Below, one piece after another: positions 23,434 through 31,743 of a stretch of 64,000 bases of DNA (position 1 is its first letter; the number at the start of each line of letters is the position of its first letter). The position numbers and the translations under genes are program-made. The notes beneath the pieces are model-generated. The model was given only the letters and a program-made list of their open reading frames with translations, was not told the origin of the DNA and did no database searches. Origin of the DNA: Limivicinus sp963617275 (lineage in GTDB: Bacteria > Bacillota > Clostridia > Oscillospirales > Oscillospiraceae); the NCBI GenBank assembly GCA_963617275.1, contig CAVENX010000012.1, positions 1-64,000 of the forward strand, written 5' to 3'.

Positions 23434-25806
23434 ATGTATCAGGTAATCAAAAGAGACGGCAAAATAGTGGACTTCAACATCGGCAAGATCGCCGATGCTA
23501 TCAAAAAAGCGTTTGAAGCGACGGAAACGGAGTTCAACGACGATATAATCGACTTTCTGGCGCTTAAAGTTTCCGCGGACTTTCTGCCGAAGATCAAGGA
23601 CGGCAAAGTCGCAGTGGAGGATATCCAGGACAGCGTTGAATCCGTGCTTTCAAGAGGCGGCTATGAGGGCGTTGCAAAGGCATACATTCTCTACCGTAAG
23701 CAGAGAGAAAAACTGCGCAACACAAAATCCACCTATCTTGACTATAAGGACACCGTTGACAAATACCTCAAGATAGAGGACTGGCGCGTAAAGGAAAACA
23801 GCACCGTCACCTACTCCGTCGGCGGCCTTATCCTCTCCAACTCCGGCGCTATCACCGCGAATTACTGGCTCAGCGAGGTCTACGACAATGAAATCGCCGA
23901 GGCGCACCGCAACTGCGACCTGCATCTGCACGATCTCAGTATGCTCACAGGCTACTGCGCGGGCTGGAGCCTGCGTCAGCTTATCAAGCAGGGACTCGGT
24001 ATCCCCGGAAAGATCAACTCCTCCCCCGCAAGCCATCTTTCCACCCTCTGCAACCAGATGGTCAACTTCCTCGGCATCATGCAGAACGAGTGGGCCGGCG
24101 CACAGGCGTTCTCCTCGTTTGACACCTATCTTGCCCCCTTTGTAAAGGTGGACAATCTCGGCTACAAGGAAGTCAAGCAGTGCATACAGTCCTTCATATT
24201 CGGCGTGAACACACCCTCCCGCTGGGGTACACAGGCGCCTTTTTCCAACATCACACTCGACTGGACCGTTCCCGCCGATCTCAAGGATCAGCCCGCAATA
24301 GTCGGCGGTAAAGAGATGGACTTCACATACGGCGACTGCAAAGCCGAAATGGATATGGTGAACAAGGCGTTCATCAATATCATGATTGAGGGCGATGCAA
24401 ACGGCCGCGGCTTCCAATATCCTATTCCCACCTACTCGATCACCCGCGATTTTGACTGGTCTCCCTCCGAGAACAATAAACTGCTGTTCGAGATGACCGC
24501 GAAATACGGCACCCCATACTTCTCCAACTACATCAACTCCGATATGGAGCCGTCAGACGTGCGCTCGATGTGCTGCCGCCTGAGACTCGATCTGAGAGAG
24601 CTTCGCAAAAAGTCCGGCGGCTTCTTCGGCTCCGGCGAATCCACCGGCTCTGTCGGTGTCGTGACGATCAATATGCCTCGTATCGCATACCTCGCCGAAA
24701 ACGAGGAAGATTTCTACAAGCGCCTTGACAAGCTTATGGATCTGGCGGCGCGTTCCCTCAAGATAAAGAGAACCGTCATCACAAAGCTTCTTGACGCAGG
24801 GCTTTACCCCTACACCAAGTACTATCTCGGCACGTTTGAAAATCACTTCTCCACGATCGGCCTTGTCGGCATGAATGAAGCCGGGCTCAACGCCAAGTGG
24901 ATACGTGCGGACATGACGCACAAGAACTGTCAGGAATTCACCAAGAACGTCCTTGACCATATGCGTGAACGTCTGAGCGATTATCAGGAGATGTACGGCG
25001 ACCTTTACAATCTTGAAGCCACTCCTGCGGAATCTACCTCCTATCGTCTTGCAAAGCACGATGTAGAGCTGTATCCCGATATCATCACCGCCGCAGAGCC
25101 GGGCGGAACCCCCTATTATACCAACTCTTCCCACCTGCCCGTGGGCTACACCGATGATATTTTTGAAGCCCTCGACATTCAGGACGAGCTTCAGACCCGC
25201 TATACCTCCGGCACAGTTTTCCACGCCTTCCTCGGCGAAAAATTGCCGAGCTGGGAAGCCGCTGCAAGTCTCGTGCGCAAAATCGCGGAGAACTACAAGC
25301 TGCCTTACTACACGCTCTCCCCGACCTATTCCGTATGCAAAAACCACGGTTATCTCACCGGTGAGCAGTTCATCTGCCCCGAGTGCGGAGAACCCGCAGA
25401 GGTTTACAGCCGCATAACCGGCTATTACCGCCCCGTGCAGAATTGGAACGCCGGCAAGACTCAGGAATACCATGAGCGCAAGGAATACAACATTGAAACC
25501 TCCGTTCTGCGCCACGACGGCCCCTTGAACGAAGAGTCCGCCGCGGAGATCAAGGAAGAAAGCTCTTCCGCCGCCGGTGAAGACAGAAACATTCTTTTCG
25601 CCGCGCCCACCTGCCCCAACTGCCGCATCGCATACTCGTATCTTGAGAAAGCGGGCTTCCCATATGAGAAGATCATGGCGGAAGACAACGCGGAGCTTGC
25701 GCTTGCATTCGGCGTAAAGCAGGCGCCCACCCTTGTGATAATCAAAAACGGCGAATTTGAAAAATACGCCGGAGCACCCGCGATAAAGCAGTATCTTTCC
25801 AAATGA
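23434..25806 (+). CDS. nrdD: Class III ribonucleotide reductase with C-terminal glutaredoxin-like domain
   Basis: Oxygen-independent reduction of NTPs to dNTPs. From the ATG at 23434 (MYQVIKRDGKIVDFN) 790 residues: an ATP-cone (about 1-90); the glycyl-radical barrel; a zinc site CKNHGYLTGEQFICPECG; and the radical loop RITGYYRPVQNWNAGK near residue 670. The last 75 residues (NILFAAPTCPNCRIAYSYLE, then QAPTLVIIKNGEFEKYAG) are a thioredoxin/glutaredoxin fold with a CPNC active site. The enzyme thus carries its own dithiol reductant, which points to thiol rather than formate as electron donor. The longer frame from 23317 overlaps nrdG and has no ribosome site. Confidence 0.95.
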   Translation: MYQVIKRDGKIVDFNIGKIADAIKKAFEATETEFNDDIIDFLALKVSADFLPKIKDGKVAVEDIQDSVESVLSRGGYEGVAKAYILYRKQREKLRNTKSTYLDYKDTVDKYLKIEDWRVKENSTVTYSVGGLILSNSGAITANYWLSEVYDNEIAEAHRNCDLHLHDLSMLTGYCAGWSLRQLIKQGLGIPGKINSSPASHLSTLCNQMVNFLGIMQNEWAGAQAFSSFDTYLAPFVKVDNLGYKEVKQCIQSFIFGVNTPSRWGTQAPFSNITLDWTVPADLKDQPAIVGGKEMDFTYGDCKAEMDMVNKAFINIMIEGDANGRGFQYPIPTYSITRDFDWSPSENNKLLFEMTAKYGTPYFSNYINSDMEPSDVRSMCCRLRLDLRELRKKSGGFFGSGESTGSVGVVTINMPRIAYLAENEEDFYKRLDKLMDLAARSLKIKRTVITKLLDAGLYPYTKYYLGTFENHFSTIGLVGMNEAGLNAKWIRADMTHKNCQEFTKNVLDHMRERLSDYQEMYGDLYNLEATPAESTSYRLAKHDVELYPDIITAAEPGGTPYYTNSSHLPVGYTDDIFEALDIQDELQTRYTSGTVFHAFLGEKLPSWEAAASLVRKIAENYKLPYYTLSPTYSVCKNHGYLTGEQFICPECGEPAEVYSRITGYYRPVQNWNAGKTQEYHERKEYNIETSVLRHDGPLNEESAAEIKEESSSAAGEDRNILFAAPTCPNCRIAYSYLEKAGFPYEKIMAEDNAELALAFGVKQAPTLVIIKNGEFEKYAGAPAIKQYLSK

Positions 25807-25829
25807 TCGCGTAAAAATCCATATAAAAA

Positions 25830-25860
25830 GAGATGTGCGGAACGAAAAACCGCACATCTC
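25830..25860 (+). terminator. nrdD terminator, left copy of a duplicated hairpin
   Basis: GAGATGTGCGG pairs with CCGCACATCTC. It is repeated almost exactly at 26063-26092 on the other side of repeat copy D, as a target-site duplication. The A-run before the left copy and the T-run after the right copy together form the original terminator. Confidence 0.85.
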
Positions 25861-26062
25861 AGCTTGTCAAAAAAGTCCTGTAAAGACTTTTTTGACCGCG
25901 CTTTCCGCCGAGCATTTTGAAAGCGTTCAAAATGCTGTTGCCGAGAGCCTTGAGATATCAAGGCTCTCGACGGCGGTTTATCCAATTTGAGGTGGGCCTT
26001 GCCCCCTCAAGCTCCCCTGCTGCTCTATTATCGGACTTTAATACATAGCTTTTTGACAGTCT
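25861..26062 (+). repeat. Copy D of ~200-bp terminator-associated repeat
   Basis: Ends AGCTTGTC and GACAGTCT abut the duplicated 30-31 bp terminator hairpin on both sides. Internal stem 3 here is GAGAGCC/GGCTCTC against GAAAGCC/GGCTTTC in copy C, a compensated change. Confidence 0.92.
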
Positions 26063-26097
26063 GAGATGTGCGGAACGAAAACCGCACATCTCTTTTT
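26063..26097. terminator. Right copy of the duplicated terminator
   Basis: Same hairpin as 25830-25860 with one A fewer in the loop, followed by T5. Confidence 0.85.
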
Positions 26098-26116
26098 ATG
26101 TTTTGAAATAAAATTC

Positions 26117-26147
26117 GGGCAGACATTCGACAAGGAGATGCCTGCCC
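26117..26147 (-). terminator. copA terminator
   Basis: On the minus strand GGGCAGGCAT pairs with ATGTCTGCCC, then GAATTTTATTT, 20 bases after the copA stop. Confidence 0.6.
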
Positions 26148-26166
26148 AGATATTGACATTGATTTT

Positions 26167-26373
26167 TTACTCTATGCCGAGCACCTTGTAATCCTGTGCT
26201 TCAACGGCGGCCTTGAGCACGTCGTCGCTTACGTTTGTTGTTCTGACGATCGCATGCTTTTTCTCATGGCTGACTTCGACGACTTCAACGCCGTCAATAG
26301 CCTCAAGGCACTTTTTGACCCTTGCTTCACAGTGAGAGCACATCATACCGTCGATTTTTATTGTTTTTTCCAT
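26167..26373 (-). CDS. Nested in-frame CopZ-like copper chaperone (internal start)
   Basis: Inside copA, AGAAGGAGAATAAGACA precedes the in-frame ATG at 26373, an ideal ribosome site with a nine-base spacing. Translation from there gives a free 68-residue protein starting MEKTIKIDGMMCSHCEARVK, the size and shape of CopZ chaperones. Either a CopZ gene lost its stop by fusion to copA, or both the fused ATPase and the free chaperone are made. This is a sequence-based inference. Confidence 0.55.
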   Translation of the reverse strand: MEKTIKIDGMMCSHCEARVKKCLEAIDGVEVVEVSHEKKHAIVRTTNVSDDVLKAAVEAQDYKVLGIE

Positions 26374-28659
26374 TGTCTTATTCTCCTTCTTCGTTTTTGG
26401 TTTTCTGAATTTATCGCGGCTTGCGTCATGCGCGTCAAAGAGGTTGAGCCTCAGTGCGTTCGATACTACGCAGAAGCTGGAAAGGCTCATTGCCGCCGCG
26501 CCCAGCATGGGGTTGAGCGTGATGCCAACTCCCGACAGCACACCGGCCGCAATGGGAATACCGATAGTGTTGTAGAAGAACGCCCAGAACAGATTTTCCT
26601 TTATATTTCTCAGCGCCGCCCGGCTCAGGCGAATCGCAGCGGCGGCGTCGCGGAGGCTTCCGTGCATCAGCACCACATCGGCAGCGTCTACCGCGATGTC
26701 CGCGCCCGCGCCGATCGCAATACCCACATCTGCACGGGTAAGGGCAGGAGCGTCGTTTATACCGTCGCCGACCATTATCACCTTGCCATCGGCGGAAAGC
26801 TTTCTTATAACGTTCTCTTTACCGTCGGGCAGAACACCGGCAATGACCTCGTCGATCCCGGCGCTTTTGCCTATCGCCTCGGCAGTACGCTTGTTGTCGC
26901 CGGTAAGCATCACAACGCGCAGTCCCATGTTTTTAAGTTCCTTGACCGCCTCACCGCTGTCGGGCTTTATGGTGTCCGCAACGGCGATTATGCCGAGCAG
27001 TCTGTCGTCCGCGGCAAAGAGCAGCGGCGTTTTACCCTGTGAAGCAAGTTCCGCAGCAATGCTTTCGTACTTTTCGTCAACGCTCAGCCGACTTTTTATA
27101 AAGCCGAGACTTCCGCCGCAGAGAACAACGCTTCCTATGCTGCCCTCAAGCCCGTTGCCTGGCAGTGCGTGAAAGTCGCTCACGGCGGGATATGAAACGC
27201 CGTTTTCGTCGGCATATAGCATGACCGCCTTTGCAAGCGGATGCTCGCTCATGCACTCAATAGCCGCAGCGGTCTTCATAAGCTCATCCGCGGAAACGCC
27301 GTCCGCACCAATGACGTCGGTGACCTTAGGCTGACCTGAAGTAACGGTTCCGGTTTTGTCGAGCACGACTATATCCGCACGCCCCGTGTTTTCAAGCGAT
27401 GCTGCGGTTTTGAAGAGAATCCCGTTTTTTGCGCCCATTCCGCTGCCGACCATAATGGCCACGGGCGTTGCAAGGCCAAGTGCACACGGACAGCTTATCA
27501 CGAGCACCGAGATCCCGCGCCCTATTGCAAAGCCGAAGCTTTCACCGAGGGCAAGCCATACTATCATTGTCACAAGCGCGATCGACATGACGATCGGCAC
27601 AAAAACGCCGGAAACCTTGTCCGCAGTCTTGGCGATAGGCGCTTTTGTCGCGGCGGCGTCGCTGACCATACGGATTATCTGGGAAAGCGTCGTGTCCTCT
27701 CCGACACGCACCGCACGGCAGCGTATGAAACCGACCTGATTAATCGTCGCGGCGGATACATTGTCGCCGACGGTCTTGTCAACCGGTATGCTCTCGCCCG
27801 TGAGGGCGGATTCATCGACAGCCGTGCCGCCGTCGAGCACAATGCCGTCAACCGGTATGCTCTCGCCGGGGCGCACGACGAATATGTCCCCCTGCACAAC
27901 GGAGGCAGCGGGAACTACCTGCTCCCTGCCGTTTCTGATAACCGTTGCGGTTTTGGGTGCCATATTCATAAGCCCTTTGAGCGCATCCGTGGTTTTGCCC
28001 TTTGAGTGCGCCTCAAGCGTCTTGCCGACCGTGATAAGCGTCAGTATCATTGCGGCTGACTCAAAATACAAATCATGCATATACGCCATCGCGCCCGCCT
28101 CGTCTGCGGCGGTCATGGCATAGAGGATATATGTGCTGTATACGAACGCGGCGGAGGAGCCGAGCGCAACAAGCGTATCCATGTTGGGTGCGCGGTTGAA
28201 AAGCGCCTTGTATCCGCTTGTAAAGAACCTGCCGTTTATTATCATCACAATGACGGTCAGTAAAAGCTCCGTCAGCGCGATAGCAATACAGTTGCCGTCA
28301 AAAAACTCCGGCAGCGGCCAACCCCACATTGTGTGACCCATTGACACATACATGAGCACCGCCAAAAAACCGAGCGAGGTGAAAAGCCGCTTTTTGAGTG
28401 CAGGCGTTTCCCTGTCCTCAAGTGCGGCGGCATCGCTGCCGGTGCTCCGGCTGCTTTCCGCACCCTTGACGCTTGCGCCGTATCCCGCCGCTTCGACCGC
28501 AGCGATTATTTCGCCGTCGCTTGCGCTTCCGTCAACACCCATGGAATTTGTCAGCAGGCTCACCGCACATTCCCTTACGCCCGGAACCTTGGACACAGCC
28601 TTTTCAACTCTTGCCGAGCATGCGGCACAGCTCATGCCGGTAACATTAAATTGTCTCAT
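26167..28659 (-). CDS. copA: Copper-translocating P1B-type ATPase with metal-binding domains at both ends
   Basis: Exports Cu(I) across the membrane using ATP. 830 residues from the ATG at 28659 (MRQFNVTGMSCAACSARVEK): N-terminal heavy-metal domain with CAAC; eight hydrophobic segments; TGES actuator loop; membrane metal site SCPCALGLATP; phosphorylation site DKTGT; and MVGDGINDAPAL hinge. After the last membrane helix, a second heavy-metal domain follows a short basic linker (GMMCSHCEARVKKCL). That C-terminal domain has its own in-frame start with a good ribosome site, see the nested feature. A C-terminal extra domain is uncommon in CopA. Confidence 0.95.
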   Translation of the reverse strand: MRQFNVTGMSCAACSARVEKAVSKVPGVRECAVSLLTNSMGVDGSASDGEIIAAVEAAGYGASVKGAESSRSTGSDAAALEDRETPALKKRLFTSLGFLAVLMYVSMGHTMWGWPLPEFFDGNCIAIALTELLLTVIVMIINGRFFTSGYKALFNRAPNMDTLVALGSSAAFVYSTYILYAMTAADEAGAMAYMHDLYFESAAMILTLITVGKTLEAHSKGKTTDALKGLMNMAPKTATVIRNGREQVVPAASVVQGDIFVVRPGESIPVDGIVLDGGTAVDESALTGESIPVDKTVGDNVSAATINQVGFIRCRAVRVGEDTTLSQIIRMVSDAAATKAPIAKTADKVSGVFVPIVMSIALVTMIVWLALGESFGFAIGRGISVLVISCPCALGLATPVAIMVGSGMGAKNGILFKTAASLENTGRADIVVLDKTGTVTSGQPKVTDVIGADGVSADELMKTAAAIECMSEHPLAKAVMLYADENGVSYPAVSDFHALPGNGLEGSIGSVVLCGGSLGFIKSRLSVDEKYESIAAELASQGKTPLLFAADDRLLGIIAVADTIKPDSGEAVKELKNMGLRVVMLTGDNKRTAEAIGKSAGIDEVIAGVLPDGKENVIRKLSADGKVIMVGDGINDAPALTRADVGIAIGAGADIAVDAADVVLMHGSLRDAAAAIRLSRAALRNIKENLFWAFFYNTIGIPIAAGVLSGVGITLNPMLGAAAMSLSSFCVVSNALRLNLFDAHDASRDKFRKPKTKKENKTMEKTIKIDGMMCSHCEARVKKCLEAIDGVEVVEVSHEKKHAIVRTTNVSDDVLKAAVEAQDYKVLGIE

Positions 28660-28766
28660 AACACCACCCTTTTCTTTTATTCCAAGCAAGCGCAGACCGC
28701 GCCGCATTTCAGCGGAAGCGCGGCTTTTTCGGACTTTTCCGTCCTCGGCCCGCCTGTGTCGGCCAT

Positions 28767-28795
28767 ATTATATTCTTTCATGCCCTCAAGGTCAA
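28767..28795 (-). promoter_or_regulatory. copA promoter
   Basis: Minus strand TTGACC (28790-28795), 17 bp, TATAAT (28767-28772). The roughly 105-base leader holds GC-rich inverted repeats (around 28694-28745). No clear CsoR or CopY operator was found. Confidence 0.65.
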
Positions 28796-28827
28796 TAACC
28801 GTTGGAAATACTTAACAAATCCGCAAA

Positions 28828-28859
28828 AAACTCCTTTCCGGAAAACCGGAAAGGAGTTT
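28828..28859 (-). terminator. Terminator of the PHP/MtaD/GatD/MurT gene group
   Basis: AAACTCCTTTCCGG pairs with CCGGAAAGGAGTTT around a four-base loop; T-runs on both sides. Confidence 0.88.
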
Positions 28860-28879
28860 GTTTTTTATTATCTTTCGTT

Positions 28880-29728
28880 TTAAATAGCGCTTCTGAGCTT
28901 CTCCAGAAACTCATACGGCACACTGAGCGTTCCTTTGCCTGTACCGAGGGAAATGGCAGGTTTGTTGCTGCCATGGAAATCGCTGCCGCCGGTTTTTATA
29001 AGACCGTATTCATCGGCAAGCGCCTCAAGATACCCGCTCATTTCCTCCGTATAGCCGGAGTAACGGCACTCCATGCCTTTAAGGCCGGATCTCATGCAGT
29101 GGCCGATAAGCTCGCGCAAGCCGGCGTCGCCGCGCTTGTATTGGAAAGGATGCGCCAGTACCGGAACGCCGCCCGCAAGCTTTATTATTTCAATGGAGCG
29201 CTCAATAGACAGAAAATGCCGCGGGAGCCAGTACCTGCACCCCTTTTCAAGATACCTGTCAAAAGCATCCTGAACGCTTGCGGCAAGCCCCTGCTCGACA
29301 AGGTATTCCGCAAAGTGCGGCCGCCCCACAACGTCGCCGAAGCGCTCATGCATATATCCGTAGGTGATAGGCAGTCCGTCGGCGCGCATAAGCCCGACCA
29401 TTCTGCGGTTGCGCTCGTCCCTGTCCTTTACCACCCATTCAAGTACGGGCGTAAGCTCCGGTGAGTCAACGTCGATATAATATCCCAAAATATGCACCGC
29501 GTAACCGTATTCCGGCGTGATGAATTTTGTGCTTATCTCAATGCCCGGAACGATCTCAACGCCAAGCTTTTTGCCCGCAGCGGCGGCTTCTCTGTATCCG
29601 CCGATACCGTCATGGTCGGTTATCGCAACGGCGGCAAGCCCCTTTTCCTTTGCAAGCGAAACGACCTCTGCGGGAGTGCATGTCCCGTCGGAAGCGGTAG
29701 TGTGAACATGCAGGTCGATGTTACTCAC
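28880..29728 (-). CDS. PHP-domain phosphoesterase (TrpH/RNase AM-like)
   Basis: 282 residues from the GTG at 29728 (VSNIDLHVHTTASDGTCTPA), seven bases after GGAGG. The metal-binding HVH, ITDHDGIGGY, GIEIS and the late GGSDFHG are the PHP signature. Relatives hydrolyse 3',5'-nucleoside bisphosphates and trim RNA 5' ends (YciV/RNase AM). The start overlaps the stop of the upstream deaminase gene by eight bases, so the two are coupled. The track-length version starting at 29809 would overlap it far more and is unlikely. Confidence 0.88.
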   Translation of the reverse strand: MSNIDLHVHTTASDGTCTPAEVVSLAKEKGLAAVAITDHDGIGGYREAAAAGKKLGVEIVPGIEISTKFITPEYGYAVHILGYYIDVDSPELTPVLEWVVKDRDERNRRMVGLMRADGLPITYGYMHERFGDVVGRPHFAEYLVEQGLAASVQDAFDRYLEKGCRYWLPRHFLSIERSIEIIKLAGGVPVLAHPFQYKRGDAGLRELIGHCMRSGLKGMECRYSGYTEEMSGYLEALADEYGLIKTGGSDFHGSNKPAISLGTGKGTLSVPYEFLEKLRSAI

Positions 29729-30992
29729 AGAAAAGCCTCCGTGAAAGCTCACCTGCTTTTTCGTATACCGCATGGGCGTCCTCGCCGATATGGAAGCGGC
29801 CGTTTTCATAGAGTATCCTGCCGTTCACCATGGTAAGGCGCACATTGCTTTTTGAGCCTGAATAAACGATGTTTTTCGCAATGTTGTGGGGGGGCTGCAT
29901 ATTCGGCTGCTTCATGTCGATAACAACAATGTCGGCTTTTTTCCCGGCGGCCAGATCGTCACAGCTGTCAAGTCCCATGGCGTGTGCGCCGCCCACGCAT
30001 GCCATGCGCAGTGTTCTGTCGGCACAGCCTGCGGTCGCGTCCATATTGAGATACTTCTGCAATGTGCTGACAAGATACATTTCGCGGAACATATCAAGGG
30101 CGTTGTTGCTGCCCGCACCGTCGGTTCCGATGCCCATTTCGACCCCGGCCGCCGCCATTCTCTCGATTGGTGCAATACCGCTTGCAAGCTTTAGATTTGA
30201 TGCGGGACAGGTTATCGCATAGACCCTGTTGCGCGCCATGATTTCAATGTCCTCGTCATCCATCCACACGCAGTGGAATGCGCCGCCGCCGTATCTGAAA
30301 AAGCCGAGTTTATCAAGATATCTGACGGGAGACATCCCTGTGCGGCTTATGCAGCCGTCAACCTCGCTCTTTGTCTCGCTCATGTGCAGGTACAGCGGGG
30401 CTTTGTACTTTTCCCCGAGAGAACGCATGTATTCAAGCCTTTCAATACCGGTCGTATATTCCGCATGGATGCCGAGCCTGTAGGACACAAGCGGGCTTAT
30501 GGCGTTGTTCTTGAGATAATCCCGCTCTATCTGCGTATGATCTGCGTCAAAATCGTTCATCGCCGAGCAGAACACTATGCGGAAGCCGCTGTCAACGCAG
30601 GCTTTGACTATAGAATCCGTGTGGCCGTACATATCAAAGCACGAGGTAATGCCGGAGGAGAGGTATTCCATTATGCCGAGCTTTGTAAAGTAATACACGC
30701 CCTCCTCGGTAAGTTTGCGCTCATACGGCCAGATACGCTTGTTCAACCACGTGTGCAGCTCCATATCGTCCGCATATGAGCGGAAGGCAGTCATTGCGGT
30801 GTGAGTATGCGCATTTTTGAAGCCGGGCATCACAACATCGCCGTCAAGGTCTATTTCGCGCTCAAAGGCGGGTAGGTCCGTCCTTGCCGCGCCGACGTAG
30901 GATATGGAATCGCCGTCCGTCCACACCTCGCCGTCTGTTACCCTTGTACCGCCGCCGAACGTCAGTATTTTGCCGTTATAAAATCTTATCAT
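29721..30992 (-). CDS. mtaD: Amidohydrolase, 5-methylthioadenosine/S-adenosylhomocysteine deaminase type
   Basis: About 423 residues. The metal site reads MPGFKNAHTHTAM (HxH), LHMSETKSEV, FHCVWMDDED and GIGTDGAGSNN, matching the MtaD/SsnA/TrzN branch of the amidohydrolases, which deaminates adenosine-type thioethers. WPYERKLTEEGVYYFTKLG is typical of MtaD. The start is either 30992 (MIRFYNGKIL) or 30998; spacing to AAGGCGG favours 30992. It lies 13 bases after gatD. The exact substrate is inferred from family. Confidence 0.85.
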   Translation of the reverse strand: MIRFYNGKILTFGGGTRVTDGEVWTDGDSISYVGAARTDLPAFEREIDLDGDVVMPGFKNAHTHTAMTAFRSYADDMELHTWLNKRIWPYERKLTEEGVYYFTKLGIMEYLSSGITSCFDMYGHTDSIVKACVDSGFRIVFCSAMNDFDADHTQIERDYLKNNAISPLVSYRLGIHAEYTTGIERLEYMRSLGEKYKAPLYLHMSETKSEVDGCISRTGMSPVRYLDKLGFFRYGGGAFHCVWMDDEDIEIMARNRVYAITCPASNLKLASGIAPIERMAAAGVEMGIGTDGAGSNNALDMFREMYLVSTLQKYLNMDATAGCADRTLRMACVGGAHAMGLDSCDDLAAGKKADIVVIDMKQPNMQPPHNIAKNIVYSGSKSNVRLTMVNGRILYENGRFHIGEDAHAVYEKAGELSRRLFCE

Positions 30993-31005
30993 ATGCATAT
31001 CCGCC

Positions 31006-31731
31006 TTATATTTTCCTGCACATCGCGTCGTGCGCTGCTGTCTCCGCCGTATCATTGAGCTTTTCAAGCTCCGTTATACCGTACTTTCTCGACAGCGCGC
31101 CCAGCAGCAGCCTGTCACAGAATTCCGGATTTTTCGGCAGGAGCGGGCCGTGACTGTACGTGCCGATGAGATTTTTATAGTGTACGCCCTCGGTTCCGTC
31201 CTCGCCGTTGTTGCCGAAGCCCGCAAGCACCCGTCCAAGCGGCTCCACCCCGCTGCCAAGCCATGTTTTTCCGCTGTGGTTCTCAAAGCCGACGACCGTA
31301 CTGCCGCCGGCAGAGTCTGAGCATTTGAATTTATAGTTGCCGATCATGCGCTGCCTGCTGCCGACGGTGTGGAAATCCACCGCGCCGATAAAGTCGCAGC
31401 GTACATGGTCGTAGGTTTCGTAATAGCTGCCCATCATCTGATAGCCGCCGCAGATCGTCAGGAAGGTCACGCCGTCCTCGATTGCAGCTTTTATTTCCCT
31501 GTCCTTGCCGCGGTGCAGGTCATCAAGCAGCACCTCCTGCTCAAAGTCCTGCCCGCCGCCGATAAACACTATATCGCAGTCGGCAAGAGTTGAAAATTCG
31601 CCGACGGGGAGCTTCACTATCTCCGCGTCGATTCCGCGCCAATTGAGCCGCTTCCGCATACAGATTATATTGCCCCTGTCGCCGTAGAGGTTGAGAACGT
31701 CGTTGTACATATGGCAGATTTTAAGCTTCAT
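31006..31731 (-). CDS. gatD: Lipid II isoglutaminyl synthase, glutaminase subunit
   Basis: A CobB/CobQ-like class I glutamine amidotransferase that supplies ammonia to MurT to amidate the D-Glu of lipid II. 241 residues. CHMYNDVLNLYGDRGNI is the family start, FLTICGGYQMMG holds the catalytic Cys, and GTYSHGPLLPKNP holds the catalytic His. The start at 31731 follows GAGGTG. murT is immediately upstream, and the MurT-GatD order is conserved in Gram-positives. Confidence 0.94.
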   Translation of the reverse strand: MKLKICHMYNDVLNLYGDRGNIICMRKRLNWRGIDAEIVKLPVGEFSTLADCDIVFIGGGQDFEQEVLLDDLHRGKDREIKAAIEDGVTFLTICGGYQMMGSYYETYDHVRCDFIGAVDFHTVGSRQRMIGNYKFKCSDSAGGSTVVGFENHSGKTWLGSGVEPLGRVLAGFGNNGEDGTEGVHYKNLIGTYSHGPLLPKNPEFCDRLLLGALSRKYGITELEKLNDTAETAAHDAMCRKI

Positions 31732-31743
31732 TTCCCGCACCTC

